Shown: positions 45,181 through 55,689, counted from the first letter of the stretch. The stretch is 64,000 nucleotides of DNA from Epiperipatus broadwayi (GCA_028023455.1 JAQFVV010012416.1:6119594-6183593); one strand, 5' to 3'. The notes: generated by a model not told the origin, from the sequence alone. Numbers and translations: made by a program.

Positions 45181-45864
45181 ATGTGCAATAAAAAAAAAGA
45201 TGGAATTATTACTAAAAAGAGAGATGACATCATGAAATTGGTAGAAAATTTTCATCAAGAATTATATAGTAATAAAGAACAAGTACCTCCTATATCTATT
45301 ACATCTTCCGAATTGCCCAGAATTTTAAATGAAGAAGTGAGAAATGCAATTAAATGTATGAAGAAAGGAAAGGTTCCAGGTAATGATGGAATTATAATTG
45401 ATATATTAAAAGAAGCAGGTGAAGAAACTGAAAATTTTTTAGAGAAGTTATATGCCAAATTTTTAAATGATAAAGATGTACCAGATGATCGGAAGAATGC
45501 AGTAATAATATTAATATTTAAAAAAGGTGATAAAGAAGATATTAGAAATTACAGACCTATCAGCCTTTTATCAGTTTTATATAAAATTTTTACCAAGATA
45601 ATTACAACTCGTCTACAGAGAACATTGGATTTCCACCAACCAAGAGAACAAGCTGGATTTAAAAGTGGTTTTAGTACAGTAGATCATATTCAGGTACTGA
45701 GAGAAGTTATAGAAAGGACAAATGAATATGAGTTGTCATTCGGTTTTGGATTTGTAGATTATGAAAAGGCATTTGATTCTATAAACATTTCTTCAGTGAT
45801 TAAAGCATTGGATCATCAAGGTATATATCCAGGATATTGTCATATTTTAAAAGAATATTTATAA
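45181..45864 (+). pseudogene. RTE reverse transcriptase, N-terminal half
   Basis: A 227-residue frame with the linker (ILNEEVRNAIKCMKKGKVPG, NDGIIIDILKEAGEE), RT motifs 1-2 (NAVIILIFKKGDKEDIRNYR, PISLLSVLYKIFTKII) and motif A (FGFVDYEKAFDSINISSVIK, with the first catalytic Asp). It starts after a frameshift at the A9 run near 45190 and ends at a stop caused by a frameshift near 45855. The rest of the domain is in the next frame. Confidence 0.9.
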
Positions 45865-46501
45865 AAATGCAACAGCAACAATTAGATTACATAATGTTAC
45901 TGGTAAAGTCAACATTGAGAAAGGTGTAAGACAAGGTGACTCTATATCTCCAAAACTTTTTACAGCAGTGCTGCAAGAAGCATTTTGTGGATTAAAATGG
46001 GAAACTAAAGGAGTGAAAGTAAATGGAGATTATTTAAGTCATTTAGATTTCACAGATGATGTAGTTGTTTTTGCAAATAATGCTTCAGAGCTGCAGGAAA
46101 TGTTGCAGGAGTTATCAGATGAAAGTAGGAAAGTAGGACTAAAGATAAATGTTAAAAAGACTAAAGTAATGTTTAATCTATTTGCTCAAAATATGAAAAT
46201 AAAGATTGATTATGATGAATTAGAAGAAGTTAACAGTTACAAATACCTTGGTCAGATTATTAATACAGATGGAAAAATAATGGAGGAAATTAATCATAGA
46301 ATTAAACTTGGTTGGAGTGCTTTTGGTAGAAATAACTTGATACTAAAAGGAAATATGCCTATGTGTTTGAAAAGGAAAGTTTTTAACAAATGTGTTTTAC
46401 CATTTCTTACTTATGGATCTGAGACTTGGACACTCAATAGAAGAGCAATAAAGAGACTTCAGACCCCTCAAAGAAGTATGGAGAGATTATGTTGGGATTA
46501 A
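45865..46501 (+). pseudogene. RTE reverse transcriptase, C-terminal half
   Basis: Begins in frame with ATIRLHN and GVRQGDSISPKLFTAVL (motif B), then LDFTDDVVVFANNASELQEM. The catalytic pair DD is present but the preceding residues are FT, not the common FA or YA. NVKKTKVMFN, NSYKYLGQIINTDG and LTYGSETWTLN follow. It ends at a frameshift near 46486. The same FTDD occurs in the 30 kb copy, so it is inherited from their source element. Confidence 0.9.
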
Positions 46502-46830
46502 CAAGAAGAGATCGAAAACACAATGTATGGGTAAGAGAACAAACAGGTGATACTGACCTCATTGAAAAAATTAAAAGATTGAAGTGGAGTTAGGCTGGAC
46601 ATTTTGCTAGAAGAGATGATAATAGATGGACAATTGAAATTTTAAACTGGATTCCAAGAGATTGTAAAAGACTCAGAAAGAGACCACATGTGAGATGGAT
46701 GGATGAAATAAGAAAGTGTGCAGGGGTGGTGTAGAGAAGAGAAGCTAAAGATCGGAGAAGAAGAATTAAACTTGGAGAGACCTTCATCCTGCAGTGGATT
46801 GATAATGGTTGATAATGATGATGATGACAT
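46502..46830 (+). pseudogene. RTE C-terminal tail and 3' end
   Basis: Frame pieces LTRRDRKHNVWVREQT, DLIEKIKRLKWS (stop) AGHFARRDDNRWT, RPHVRWMDEIRKCAG and LGETFILQWID in the usual RTE order, ending in a GAT-repeat tail. A TAG at about 46591 and a shift near 46728 interrupt it. Confidence 0.85.
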
Positions 46831-47640
46831 TTTAAAAGTTTAAATTTTTTGAACATTTATTGCGATATTTTTATATGTAAGTATAAATCTATTATTATTA
46901 TTTACTAATTAGTATAAATAGGCTATTTATATAGAAGCTAAAAATCTAAATATTTCTTCAAGCCATACCAACGTTAGCTGCTAATATAACGTTATATTTT
47001 TGAAAAAAAAAAAAAAAGTATTTCAAGTGAAAATAAGTTATTAATAATTTAAATTTCTTGATATCTAATAAATATAGAGAAACATGAATCACATAACTTC
47101 AAAATTGCATTAAAATAATCCACATAAAACGAGACCCAGGTGTATAACATAATAAAGAGCTCTGCTAATTTGCTCTAACAAGTTTTATTGATAGATGCCA
47201 GCTAAACAAAGCATTTAAAAATCTCTATCTTGAAAACCACTCCCTAACCTCAGATCAATGGTTTCATGCTTTGGCACTCCTCATTGAGGCACTAGGATAG
47301 TTTCAGACACTAGATCTAAAAAGGCCAAGCCAAAGCCAGTATTTATCTTAAAATTAGCTATCAAGTAGAAAATCTGAAATTTTTAGACACCTAAATGTCT
47401 TCAAACCCAGCTATCCAACTTGAATAGCTATATGGGGCTGAGAGATCTTCAGCCAAACCATATATTAATAGCCTTATCAATATAACATTGCTTAAGACTT
47501 TAAAGCAAAGACTATAAATAAGCAACAAAAAATCAAAGTCAAATATCACATAACTCAATTTTTAAGAAAGAGTTCTGCTATTTTGCTGTAAGAAGCTTCA
47601 TTGATAAATGCCAGCTAAACAAATCATTTGAAAAAACTAT
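46831..47640. repeat. AT-rich stretch with a dispersed direct repeat
   Basis: A segment with AGAGCTCTGCTAATTTGCTC, then GATAGATGCCAGCTAAACAA (about 47150-47225), recurs in diverged form as AAGAGTTCTGCTATTTTGCT, then GATAAATGCCAGCTAAACAA (about 47567-47640). The region between has R1-like traces (AGGCACTAGGATAG, ACACTAGATCTAAAAAGGCC). Family unclear. Confidence 0.5.
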
Positions 47641-48030
47641 TTTGAGTGATATTATCTCTTCGGATGTTGCTAACTTGACAAGTGTCAGCACTAGCATGGG
47701 AATTGAAATAGGAATCTTTAGATTTATGAATATTTAATAGTAATACTCTAATCAACTAATCTAGTAGCTTAGTTCATGAATTTAAAGGTCCTTAGAGTTA
47801 TTCCCATGCTAAATACTTTCACTGGGTAGGTAGAGAGGAGAATAATATCACTCAAATCCTTGTTTTATATATTAACCTGTATGCTATTACTAACAGTTTA
47901 ATTTATTTGAAAAGTTTAAATAAAGTTTGAATTTTTCTAAAGACATTTAACAATTAATATTAGATTATGTAAATAGTTCAGCATATAATTGCAACTAAAA
48001 TAACACCATCATCACAAACTTTCAGTCAAA
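47641..48030. mobile_element. R2 SINE-like inverted dimer, older
   Basis: The antisense part (about 47641-47762) contains AGTGTCAGCACTAGCATGGG and CTAATCAACTAATCTAGTAG. The sense part (about 47763-48030) contains AAAGGTCCTTAGAGTTATTC, GAGAATAATATCACTCAAAT, TTGAAAAGTTTAAATAAAGT and the R2 tail CACCATCATCACAAACTTTC. The tRNA-like boxes and the CTGANGA core are decayed. Heads face inward. Confidence 0.75.
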
Positions 48031-48617
48031 ATTGATCAATAATGGCTTTCACCACTTTGCAAAATGATTTGGGATTTTGATTATTTTTCATCTAAGATGC
48101 GTAGCAGCATGGCTGTTTTAATAGCATCATTTGAAATATTGGTTATGAGACTATTCTTTTATATCATGTGCATTAATCAATGACAGCAATGCTTGGATTG
48201 ATCAACGAAATATTTTCTATCAGTAAAGGGCACAGAACGGGACTTTTTTCAATCATTTTGACAGACAATTTTCTTTATTATCGACGTCTCCTTTAGGCCT
48301 CTCAATCTTAAATGACTTACTTTTTATTTTGGAGGTCTCTGTTTTTCTTTGGAATTGGCGCTTATTTAAAAACTAATACGAGTATTGTTTATTCTTAGCG
48401 AAAAGATTACGTTAGGCTGAATGTAGTTTCGTCTTGGCAACAGTCAGATTGCGAGTCCTTCGTAATCGGATTAGTTTTTCACATAATTAGTTTTTAGAAA
48501 CACGCAATTTAAGTGCAGTATATATGGTTTATACACATACATACGAAAACATTCAATTTTTTTTAACAAATAATATTTATTTATATGTGTTAAATCCTCT
48601 CTTTTAAAAGAATAAAA
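48031..48617. other. Intergenic stretch, nothing recognised
   Basis: No coding frame or repeat could be assigned. Confidence 0.45.
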
Positions 48618-49096
48618 GGTACTGTGGTATTAGAGCTGCGACATGAAGAATTATAATCGTTTAATCATTAAATTAATTAGGTTATTAAATCAAAAACATA
48701 TTTTAAAATCTACATTAAAAAAAAAACAACAATTTAACAAAAATAAAAATACGAAAAGCATTAATGTGAAGAATAGTTAAAATGCGTGTTTAATTCAAAT
48801 TGAATGTGCGTTTGCACATGCATATTCTGCATAATCTATTTTAATACATAGTACAGGCTTACACCTGCATTTATATATGTAATATATGCGGGATTCGAAC
48901 TCAGACTTTCACTCGACCTACAAATTCAGTGCTATCTTATATTGCTGACTCACCTGATCACACACATGTTGAAAAGATAAATAATCACCAATATACGTAT
49001 TTCGTACTAAACCAGCACTCATTAAAGTATGAAGATTGGTTATCTTAATATAAAGCTGAATACTAATTGTATATATGTGTGGAGATGTTAATCTGA

Positions 49097-49140
49097 ACCA
49101 ACTGATGAGTGCTGGTTTAGTACGAAATGCGTATATTGGT
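49097..49140 (+). ncRNA. Minimal type I hammerhead ribozyme
   Basis: All parts of the hammerhead consensus are present in order. Stem I 5' strand is ACCAA (49097-49101). The core is CTGATGA (49102-49108). Stem II is GTGCT (49109-49113) and AGTAC (49119-49123) with loop GGTTT. GAAA follows at 49124-49127. Stem III is very short: A49127-T49134 and T49128-A49133 around GCGT. The cleavage triplet is ATA with the cut after A49135. The stem I 3' strand TTGGT (49136-49140) pairs fully with ACCAA. Very short stem III with open stem I is typical of the minimal type I hammerheads of Penelope-like elements and retrozymes. Self-cleavage is predicted, not shown. Confidence 0.85.
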
Positions 49141-49225
49141 GATTATTTATCTTTTCAACATGTGTGTGATCAGGTGAGTTAGCAATATAAGATGGCACTG
49201 AGAGTTGTAGGTCGTGTGAAAGTCT

Positions 49226-49238
49226 GAGTTCGAATTCC
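49226..49238 (+). promoter_or_regulatory. B-box-like pol III promoter element of R4
   Basis: GAGTTCGAATTCC is close to the tRNA T-arm/B-box consensus GGTTCGAATCC. The A box upstream is less clear (around GTTAGCAATATAAGATGGC at about 49177-49195). Diverged equivalents occur in antisense in the other R4 copies as GGATTTGAACTCAGAC or close variants. Confidence 0.55.
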
Positions 49239-49517
49239 GCATATATTACATATATAAATGCAGGTGTAAGCCTGTAAAATGTATTAAAATAGATTATGCA
49301 GAATATGCACGTGCAAACACACACTCAATTTGATTTAAACACGCATTTTAACTATTCTTCACATTAATGCTTTTCGTATTTTTTTTTTTTTTTGTTAAAT
49401 TGTTTTTTGTTTTTTTTTAATGTAGATTTTAAAATATGTTTTTGATTTAATAACCTAATTAATTTAATGATTAAACGATTATAATTCTTCATGTCGCAGC
49501 TCTAATACCACAGCACC

Positions 49518-50565
49518 GAATAAAATATAAATATATCTATGAAAACATATATTAATATGCCTATGTAATGATTAAGCGATCAAATAAATTAAAATCAGCA
49601 AGGTATTATCAGTAGATTATTTAATCGCATATTATTATACAGACATCTCATAAGTGGTCTTATTTTAAAGTATATGATTATACACTAGAATACAGAATTG
49701 TACACCCCCCTGCACTAACCGCCTTATTAATAATTCTAAAAACAAAGTTGACCTTGATCAAACCCCCCCCCCCATGTCGTTTATAGCACCTCATGCCCTC
49801 AGCTTGAATGGTGAAACCAAAGCCACTATTTACGATAGAACAAACACACATATAAAAGAGCACAGAAAAATAACGACAATTCATCAATATTAATATTTTT
49901 GGAGCATTCAAAAAAGACCGGTCACACATTCGATCCCTACGACCCTATAATAGTATGCATTGAGTAGAACGACTGTAAACGAAAATCAAAGAAGCGTACT
50001 TTATTAATAGCAACAATAACTCCATTAACAGATGTGACACATGCTTTGAAATTTCCAAACACTGGGCTAATTAAAAAATTTAAATATAATTTGCATATGG
50101 CCATTTACAATCTATTCTGCCCTATTTGTTTGTTTACAGCTATGAATATGAGATTAAATGCCTCGAAAACGCTCAACTGACAAGTATATTATCGATTCAT
50201 AGTATTTATTATAGCTTCTCTTTCCAGCGCCTCAACAGGCATGTAATTTTGTTATATTCAATTATGTGATTTTAAATAATTATTGCGTACAGTAGAAATA
50301 ATTTTTGAATATTTACTACATATAACTAATTTTCTTATATTACTAATTCATAAATTTCATCGCAATTTACTAATATTTATCTAGAATAATACCTTCATCA
50401 TTTTCAACCTTTGTTGTTCCATTACAGAATTAAAATCTCTCCAAATTTAAATCAGTTTTTTCTTTCTATAATCTTTCTTTTTCACATCGCACGAACTTCC
50501 TTATTTGTATTTATATATTAGATTATTTCCATCATCTAATGTATTTTTTCTACAGTACAGGTTTT
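49518..50565. other. AT-rich stretch, nothing recognised
   Basis: Includes a C11 run near 49766 and a less AT-rich patch at about 49690-49960 without a recognisable gene. The 83-residue minus-strand frame there has no family motif. Confidence 0.45.
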
Positions 50566-50975
50566 TTTCATACCTGCACTCCAATATGTAATATATAGGG
50601 GGTTTGAACTCAGACTTTTACACGACCCTCAACTATCCCCACTATCTCATATTGCTGACACATACACATGTCAAAAGATAAGTAAGGACAAATATGGGTA
50701 CTTTGTGCTAAACCAGCACATATCAGTTGGTCCAGATTATCATCTCCACACACATATATATATATATATATATAATCAATGCACAGCTTATATTAAGATA
50801 ACCGACCTTCATACTTTAAAGGGCAGGCTTCAATCCACTCCACCCCACAACTCTTCAGCTGTCCATTTTTATTGAAAATCTGATGATGGAATACTCAAAG
50901 CCCACATTGGTGCCAACTTTCTCATCCTACCCATGTTGACCATAAGTCACTCTGACTCCTCATGTATAGGACATA
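50566..50975 (-). mobile_element. R4 SINE copy, degraded hammerhead
   Basis: Antisense R4 with GGGTTTGAACTCAGACTTTT (B-box complement), ACTATCTCATATTGCTGACA, and a ribozyme region reading CTGATATGTGCTGGTTTAGCACAAAG on the minus strand in which both CTGATGA and GAAA have mutated. It extends beyond the ribozyme (GGCAGGCTTCAATCCACTCC, GAAAATCTGATGATGG), which is the R4 5' extension. Confidence 0.8.
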
Positions 50976-51029
50976 ATATATATATACGAGTGATGGGCAG
51001 ACCTATATTTTAATATATGTATTTTTTTC

Positions 51030-51335
51030 TACTGTACAAGCTTTTTCATGTCTGCACTCCAATATGTAATGTGTAGGATGTTTGAACTCAGACTTTCACA
51101 GGACCCTCAACTATCCACGCTATCTCATACTGCTGACATACTTGATCATACACATCAAAAAGATAAACCAGCACTCATCAGCTGGTTCAGATTATCATCT
51201 CCACACATATATACAATCAATGTCCAGTCTATATTAAGATAGCCAATATTCATACTTTAATGGACAGGTTTCAATCCACTCCACAATTCTTCAGCTGTTC
51301 ATTTCATTGAAAATCTGATGATGGAAGGCTCATGT
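51030..51335 (-). mobile_element. R4 SINE copy, internally deleted ribozyme
   Basis: A second R4 copy directly downstream in the same orientation. It keeps TTTGAACTCAGACTTTCACA and ACCCTCAACTATCCACGCTA. In the ribozyme region CTGATGAGTGCTGGTTTA is intact, but the GAAA half is deleted (AGATAAACCAGCACTCATCA on the plus strand). Two R4 copies in a row may be a tandem pair or independent insertions. Confidence 0.75.
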
Positions 51336-51347
51336 ATTTAAATAAAA

Positions 51348-51435
51348 TTAATTTTTTCTAAAGACATTCAATACTTATATTAGATGACGGAAATAGTCCA
51401 ATAAATAAAAAACAACTAAAATAACATAATCACAA
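51348..51435 (+). mobile_element. R2 SINE-like tail fragment
   Basis: Contains TTTTTTCTAAAGACATTCAA, TTAGATGACGGAAATAGTCC and AAAATAACATAATCACAACC, matching the R2 tail. The upstream part is missing. Confidence 0.6.
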
Positions 51436-51439
51436 CCCC

Positions 51440-52930
51440 TTGGTATCCAATTTAAACCTTCTACTATCTATTTATTTTCATTTCTTCTAGAAATTTGTTC
51501 AGTGCAACTTCAGCTTCTTTAGTCTTTTAGTTATCAGTGATATCTATATTTCTCTCAGCCACATACTTAGTTTGGAATATCTTTTTATTATTTTTCAGTA
51601 TACATCTTTTCTTATTTCATTGAGTGGCCTGAAGTCTCTATTGGTTTTATGTTAAGTCTTCAAGTTTCAGATCCATAAATAAAAAATGGTAAAACATACC
51701 TATTAAAGATCTTCATTTTTAAATATAGAGATATATTTTCTTTTAATATTAAATTATCTCTAAATAAAAACACTCCATCCAAGCTAAATTCTAATGTTGG
51801 AATTTCACTCATTATGTTTCCATCAATATTAATAGTTTTACCAAGATATTTGTAATTTTTAATAATTCATGATTATTAATTTTTTTTCTAAAAAAATTGC
51901 ATTAAACCTTATTTTAGTTTTTTAGCATTTATCTGTAACTCTACTTTATTTTCCATTGATAACACTGTCAATATTTCCTGAAACTCTGAAGCATTATTTG
52001 CAAAATCAACGTATCATCTGAAAAATTTGGACAACTTAAATCTTCATGTATTTGATTATCTTCCCATTTTAATCTTCAAAATACTTTCTGGTAAAATTGA
52101 CATAAATTTTTTTGGAGATATGAAATTATTCTATCATTCACACATTTTTAATGTTAATGTTCTTAATATGATCATGCAATCTAATTGCTATTGATGCATT
52201 TTGAAAAATATTCTTCAGAACATGACAGTGTTGTGGCTTTATATCTTGATGATCCAAAGCTTTAATTATTAAGTAAATGATTTTAGAATCAAATACCTTT
52301 TTATAATTTACAAGTCCAAAGCATTATGAAGCTCATATTAATCATTCATTTCTATGACTTTTTTTGTTTGGATGAGATCCATTATGCTAACAACACTTTT
52401 TAGTTGATTTGAACCAAATTCCATGACAGACAAATTATAATTATGTTGATAAAGATCTCTATAAAACTGATAGATCCATAATTTTTAATAACTCCTTTAT
52501 CATCTTTTTTAAATATCAATATCACTATTACATTCTTCCAATCATATATCTTTATCATTTAATATTTTATATATAGTTTTACAAACTTCTTTTAAAATAT
52601 TATCAATAATAATTCCATCATTCCATGGGGTTTTTCTCTTCTTTATATAAATTCATCTCTTCATTTAAAATACACAGCAATTCAGAAGATGTAGCAATTA
52701 TAGAAATTACTTCATTTTCTTGTTCTTTATTACTGTATAATTCTTTCTAAAACACTTTCATAGATTGCATGATATTACCCCTTTTTGTAATAAAAGCTTC
52801 ATCTTATTTTTTTAATGACTAAAACAACTTTCTTACCAATATACTTGTGAAATTTTTATTCTCTTCTAGAGATTTTCCCATGATTTAAGTTATATTTTCT
52901 TATATCATATTAACTCTTTACAAGCATTTC
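51440..52930 (-). pseudogene. RTE LINE, heavily decayed copy
   Basis: Minus-strand similarity to the RTE copy at 43.9-46.8 kb, from the C-terminal tail through the RT domain to the linker. Many stops and frameshifts are present. The catalytic region survives as a trace (TTATTTGCAAAATCAACGTA around 51990). Divergence is clearly higher than in the 30 kb copy, so the insertion is older. Confidence 0.75.
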
Positions 52931-53227
52931 ATGCTTGCAAACTGATAGAAACTCTGTGCATAAACACTTGGAGTCAGTTTTTAGATCTAGTTTCTTGGCT
53001 CTGTCTTTCACTGATGATAGCAAAATAGCTTGAAATCAGCTGATCTGAAAGTGGGCTAAAACGAAAGAGATAATTAATTCTGACTCTTTGATCGTTTATG
53101 TAAACAAACGCTTGATCGTGTTTTTGGTAAAAACACCATCTGTTGATCATAAATACAAGCGTCAGCAGGTTTTAACGTGATTAAAACTTGTTTTTGTTTT
53201 TCACAAATATAGTATATATACATAAGC
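52931..53227. other. Short intergenic stretch, nothing recognised
   Basis: No coding frame or repeat recognised. A weak inverted similarity (GATCGTTTATGTAAACAAAC) lies around 53090. Confidence 0.4.
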
Positions 53228-53625
53228 TAGATGTAAGTAGAGGGGATTTGAACCAAAACTTTTATGCTCCTTCCAGTCATCAACTCCATCTTATACAACT
53301 GATACACATGACCACATATATGTGAAAAAGATAACTGATTTCCAATAAATTATTTTGTGCTGAACCAGTACTTATCAGTTGATCTGAATCACCATCTCCC
53401 ACACACATATACAATCAATAGTCAGTTTGTATTAAAATAAAAATTCTTCAAACTTTAATGGACAGGCTTCAATCTTTTCCATTCTCCAACTCTTCTGCCA
53501 TCCATATCATTGAAAAATCTGATGGTGGCATGTTTTAAGTGTTTGTTTGCCAATTTTGTGGTCATACCCATGTTGACTGTAAGTCACTCTGATCCCTCAC
53601 ATGTAAGATCTTAAGACTTAATAAA
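53228..53625 (-). mobile_element. R4 SINE copy, degraded hammerhead
   Basis: Antisense R4 with GGGGATTTGAACCAAAAC (B-box complement), ACTGATACACATGACCAC, and a ribozyme region reading CTGATAAGTACTGGTTCAGC then ACAAAAT on the minus strand. The core G8 and the GAAA box are mutated. The 5' extension follows (GGACAGGCTTCAATC). Confidence 0.75.
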
Positions 53626-54399
53626 TATACAGAAGACAGTCAGAATACAGGCTGAATCTGTACTATACTTGTAATTAAATATTAGATTCACTCAGTATTC
53701 TGCCCATCCATTTTATCACTAAGAGGTCAAACTCGGATTTCAGGTATTGGTATACTTTTAGCAGAATTCAGTTGTTCAACTATAGCTATGGCAGCTGTAG
53801 GTTTTAATCAGAAAGTATCAGACAATAGTTTGTTGATTTATGGATGGTTTCTCCTCAAAGCATTAGAAACGCAATGTTTAGGCATATAATGGACACAGTG
53901 CTGGTTGCACATTATTTGGCTGCTCCTTTCCATATTTCTCTATGGATTTTCAGCCCACACTCTGCTGGCTGGCAAAAGTGAAGTAGATTGTAGCTTCTCT
54001 ACTCTTCCATTGTATTTTTCAACACCAGTTACAACACATATACTGAAAGCAGAATCAGAATGGTTGAAGTAATAAAATCAAAGTATTTCAGCAATCAAAG
54101 TAGTTCAGCAATAATCAATTAAAATTACAATGATTTATAACCCCTATTTATAGTTTCTGGAGTTGGCTTATTAGCAAAACTGGGTCAAGTGTGTCATTTC
54201 AGTCCATTGATTTATTGGTGGTAGATAACCCTTCAACTTCATTTTAGTCCATGGCATATTTGTCCAATCATGACATTTACAAAATTTTATCTTTGAAAGA
54301 GATTACCAGACTACATTACATCAAATAATTCTCCTAATTAATCATCTGTTTATAATAATTTTAAATACATTTGCTAAAATAATGCCATTTCCACTTCAT
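53626..54399. other. Intergenic stretch, nothing recognised
   Basis: Somewhat less AT-rich than average around 53830-54050. No gene or repeat family could be supported. Confidence 0.45.
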
Positions 54400-54727
54400 A
54401 ATTATAAAATATTACATGATCACCATTTCTTATGCATGCTTATAACTGTTATTAAAACAGGCAAAACTCACTATATGTATTGCCACACACAGCAAGCTAG
54501 AGTAATCAATGGATACCAGAAGGCTTGTGCATAAAATTCCCATCTAGTGCCTACTCATCTAATATCCCCAGACTATTTTCTGGCTTGGCCTTCATCAGTG
54601 AGGAGCCTTGGATGAGTAGGCACTAGATGGGGATTTAATCCACGAGCCTTCTGGTATCCATTGATTACTCTAGCTTGCTGTGTGTGGCAATACGTATAAT
54701 GAGTTTTGCCTGTTTCAATTATAAAAT
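54400..54727. mobile_element. R1 hairpin insertion with 11 bp target-site duplication
   Basis: The direct repeats AATTATAAAAT at 54400-54410 and 54717-54727 flank a 306 bp element. It starts ATTACATGATCACCATTTCT, continues as an antisense arm (CAGGCAAAACTCACTATATG to GGCCTTCATCAGTGAGGAGC), turns at about 54607, and returns as a sense arm ending GAGTTTTGCCTGTTTC. The sense arm starts just beyond the hammerhead-like core, so only the antisense arm keeps it. Confidence 0.92.
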
Positions 54728-55245
54728 GCCTTTATAAATGTTAATAAAAGAAATATTTTGCTTTAAATTACTTTTAAAATAAACATATACTTATTCATAC
54801 AATATATATTTATCTGAGCATTTAAATATATATATATAATTTTTATTTATTAAAATTGTTAAAAGTCTTTACTTTTAAAAATTTCTTCGAATTTTTAAAT
54901 TACAGACATGAAGCATATGTAAATATCGCTTCAATATATTATACTTTATTAAAATTGAAAAAGAATAAATATCTTTATGTTGTTCTTTCATAAAATAATA
55001 ATCAGAAAATAATAAATTCTTCCAATGTGTAAGCTTGTGGTTAAGACCTGTAGAGGTCCCTACCTTCACATTTTCAAGCACACATGCCTTAGGTTTATTG
55101 CCTTAGTAAATATTACTTACGTAATCAATGTGCGTTAAATAAATTTATAATTACAACACCTATATAAATATCAATTTTTTTTAAAAGGGCACCAAATCAG
55201 GTGCTGAAAAAGGCTTTTAATATATAAAAAAAAATTGATATTTAT
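54728..55245. repeat. R5-like relative and a second hairpin
   Basis: About 55020-55150 resembles the right arm and tail of the hairpin element at 32.4 kb (shared CTTAGGTTTA.., AGGTCCCTA and the tail AAATAAATTTATAATTAC). Directly after it, 55163-55246 forms another hairpin: TATCAATTTTTTTTAAAA mirrored by TTTTTTTTTGATA-type sequence, with an inner stem GCACC/GGTGC. Confidence 0.6.
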
Positions 55246-55689
55246 ATAGCTGTTGAAAAGAATTTATTATTTTCTGATTATTATTATCAGTTTGATAATT
55301 AAAGATTTAGCCAGGATTTATTTAAGAGAACAATTTCAAATTTTCATACATAGATTGTTTATTCAATAAATTATTAGAAGCCATTAAAACCCTTGCATTT
55401 TATTTTGTTTTGTTTAGATTTGCATCACAGTGTGGGTTTTAGATCGATTACAAATTTTTAGTTAGAGAATACATACAAAGCTATTGCTGCATTTAAAAAA
55501 AAGATATCATTATTGTAAATAGAAAAAGCTATTTAATAAAACATGTAATAAAGTAATATAAGATAATAATAACAAAAAAGAGAAAGATAATACTATTAAA
55601 AAATGGTTGCACAATACAACATTGAACCGAGACCTAACATTTAAGGGATGCACTCAACCATATTCCCAAGTGAACACATTTAGATGTGT
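55246..55689. other. AT-rich stretch, nothing recognised
   Basis: No gene or repeat family recognised. Confidence 0.45.

Larger units (their letters stand above)
43560..46830 (+). mobile_element. Nearly full-length RTE-clade LINE (inactive)
   Basis: Contains endonuclease, linker, reverse transcriptase and C-terminal tail in order. The 5' non-coding part may begin near 43560 (AAGGAACCGAGCAGGGCAAA), but this edge is a guess. The 3' end is CTTCATCCTGCAGTGGATTG followed by (GAT)n at about 46812-46828, the usual RTE end. Damage: a stop at 45092-45094, a shift at the A-run near 45190, a shift near 45855, a shift near 46486, and a TGG to TAG stop near 46591. It is the reference for the other RTE fragments at 0.4, 30.1, 51.4, 56.3 and 60 kb. 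Confidence 0.92.
48618..49517. mobile_element. R4 SINE, 0.9 kb head-to-head palindrome
   Basis: The left arm (48618-49021, antisense) and right arm (about 49107-49517, sense) are near-identical reverse complements, beginning GGTACTGTGGTATTAGAGCT and ending in its complement. The spacer of about 85 bp includes GTATGAAGATTGG and the stem I strand of the ribozyme. The sense arm carries the intact hammerhead at 49097-49140, then a tRNA-like region with B box GAGTTCGAATTCC (49226-49238), then an AT-rich tail. Small indels in the poly-A/poly-T tract are the main arm differences. The short frames across it are by-products. Confidence 0.9.

Noticed and set aside
44264-45458. Minus-strand frames of 141-143 and 67 residues across the RTE element
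   Set aside because: They lie opposite the endonuclease and RT coding strand, have no motifs and are shadows of AT-rich coding sequence.
49088-49324. 78-residue minus-strand frame
   Set aside because: It runs through the R4 ribozyme and tRNA-like body, so it is not protein-coding.
12065-54727. R1 as a cut-and-paste MITE
   Set aside because: Target-site duplications vary from 11 to 16 bp and the two ends differ in sequence. This fits retroposition better than a fixed-length DNA-transposon duplication. Kept as an alternative to test, not as the call.
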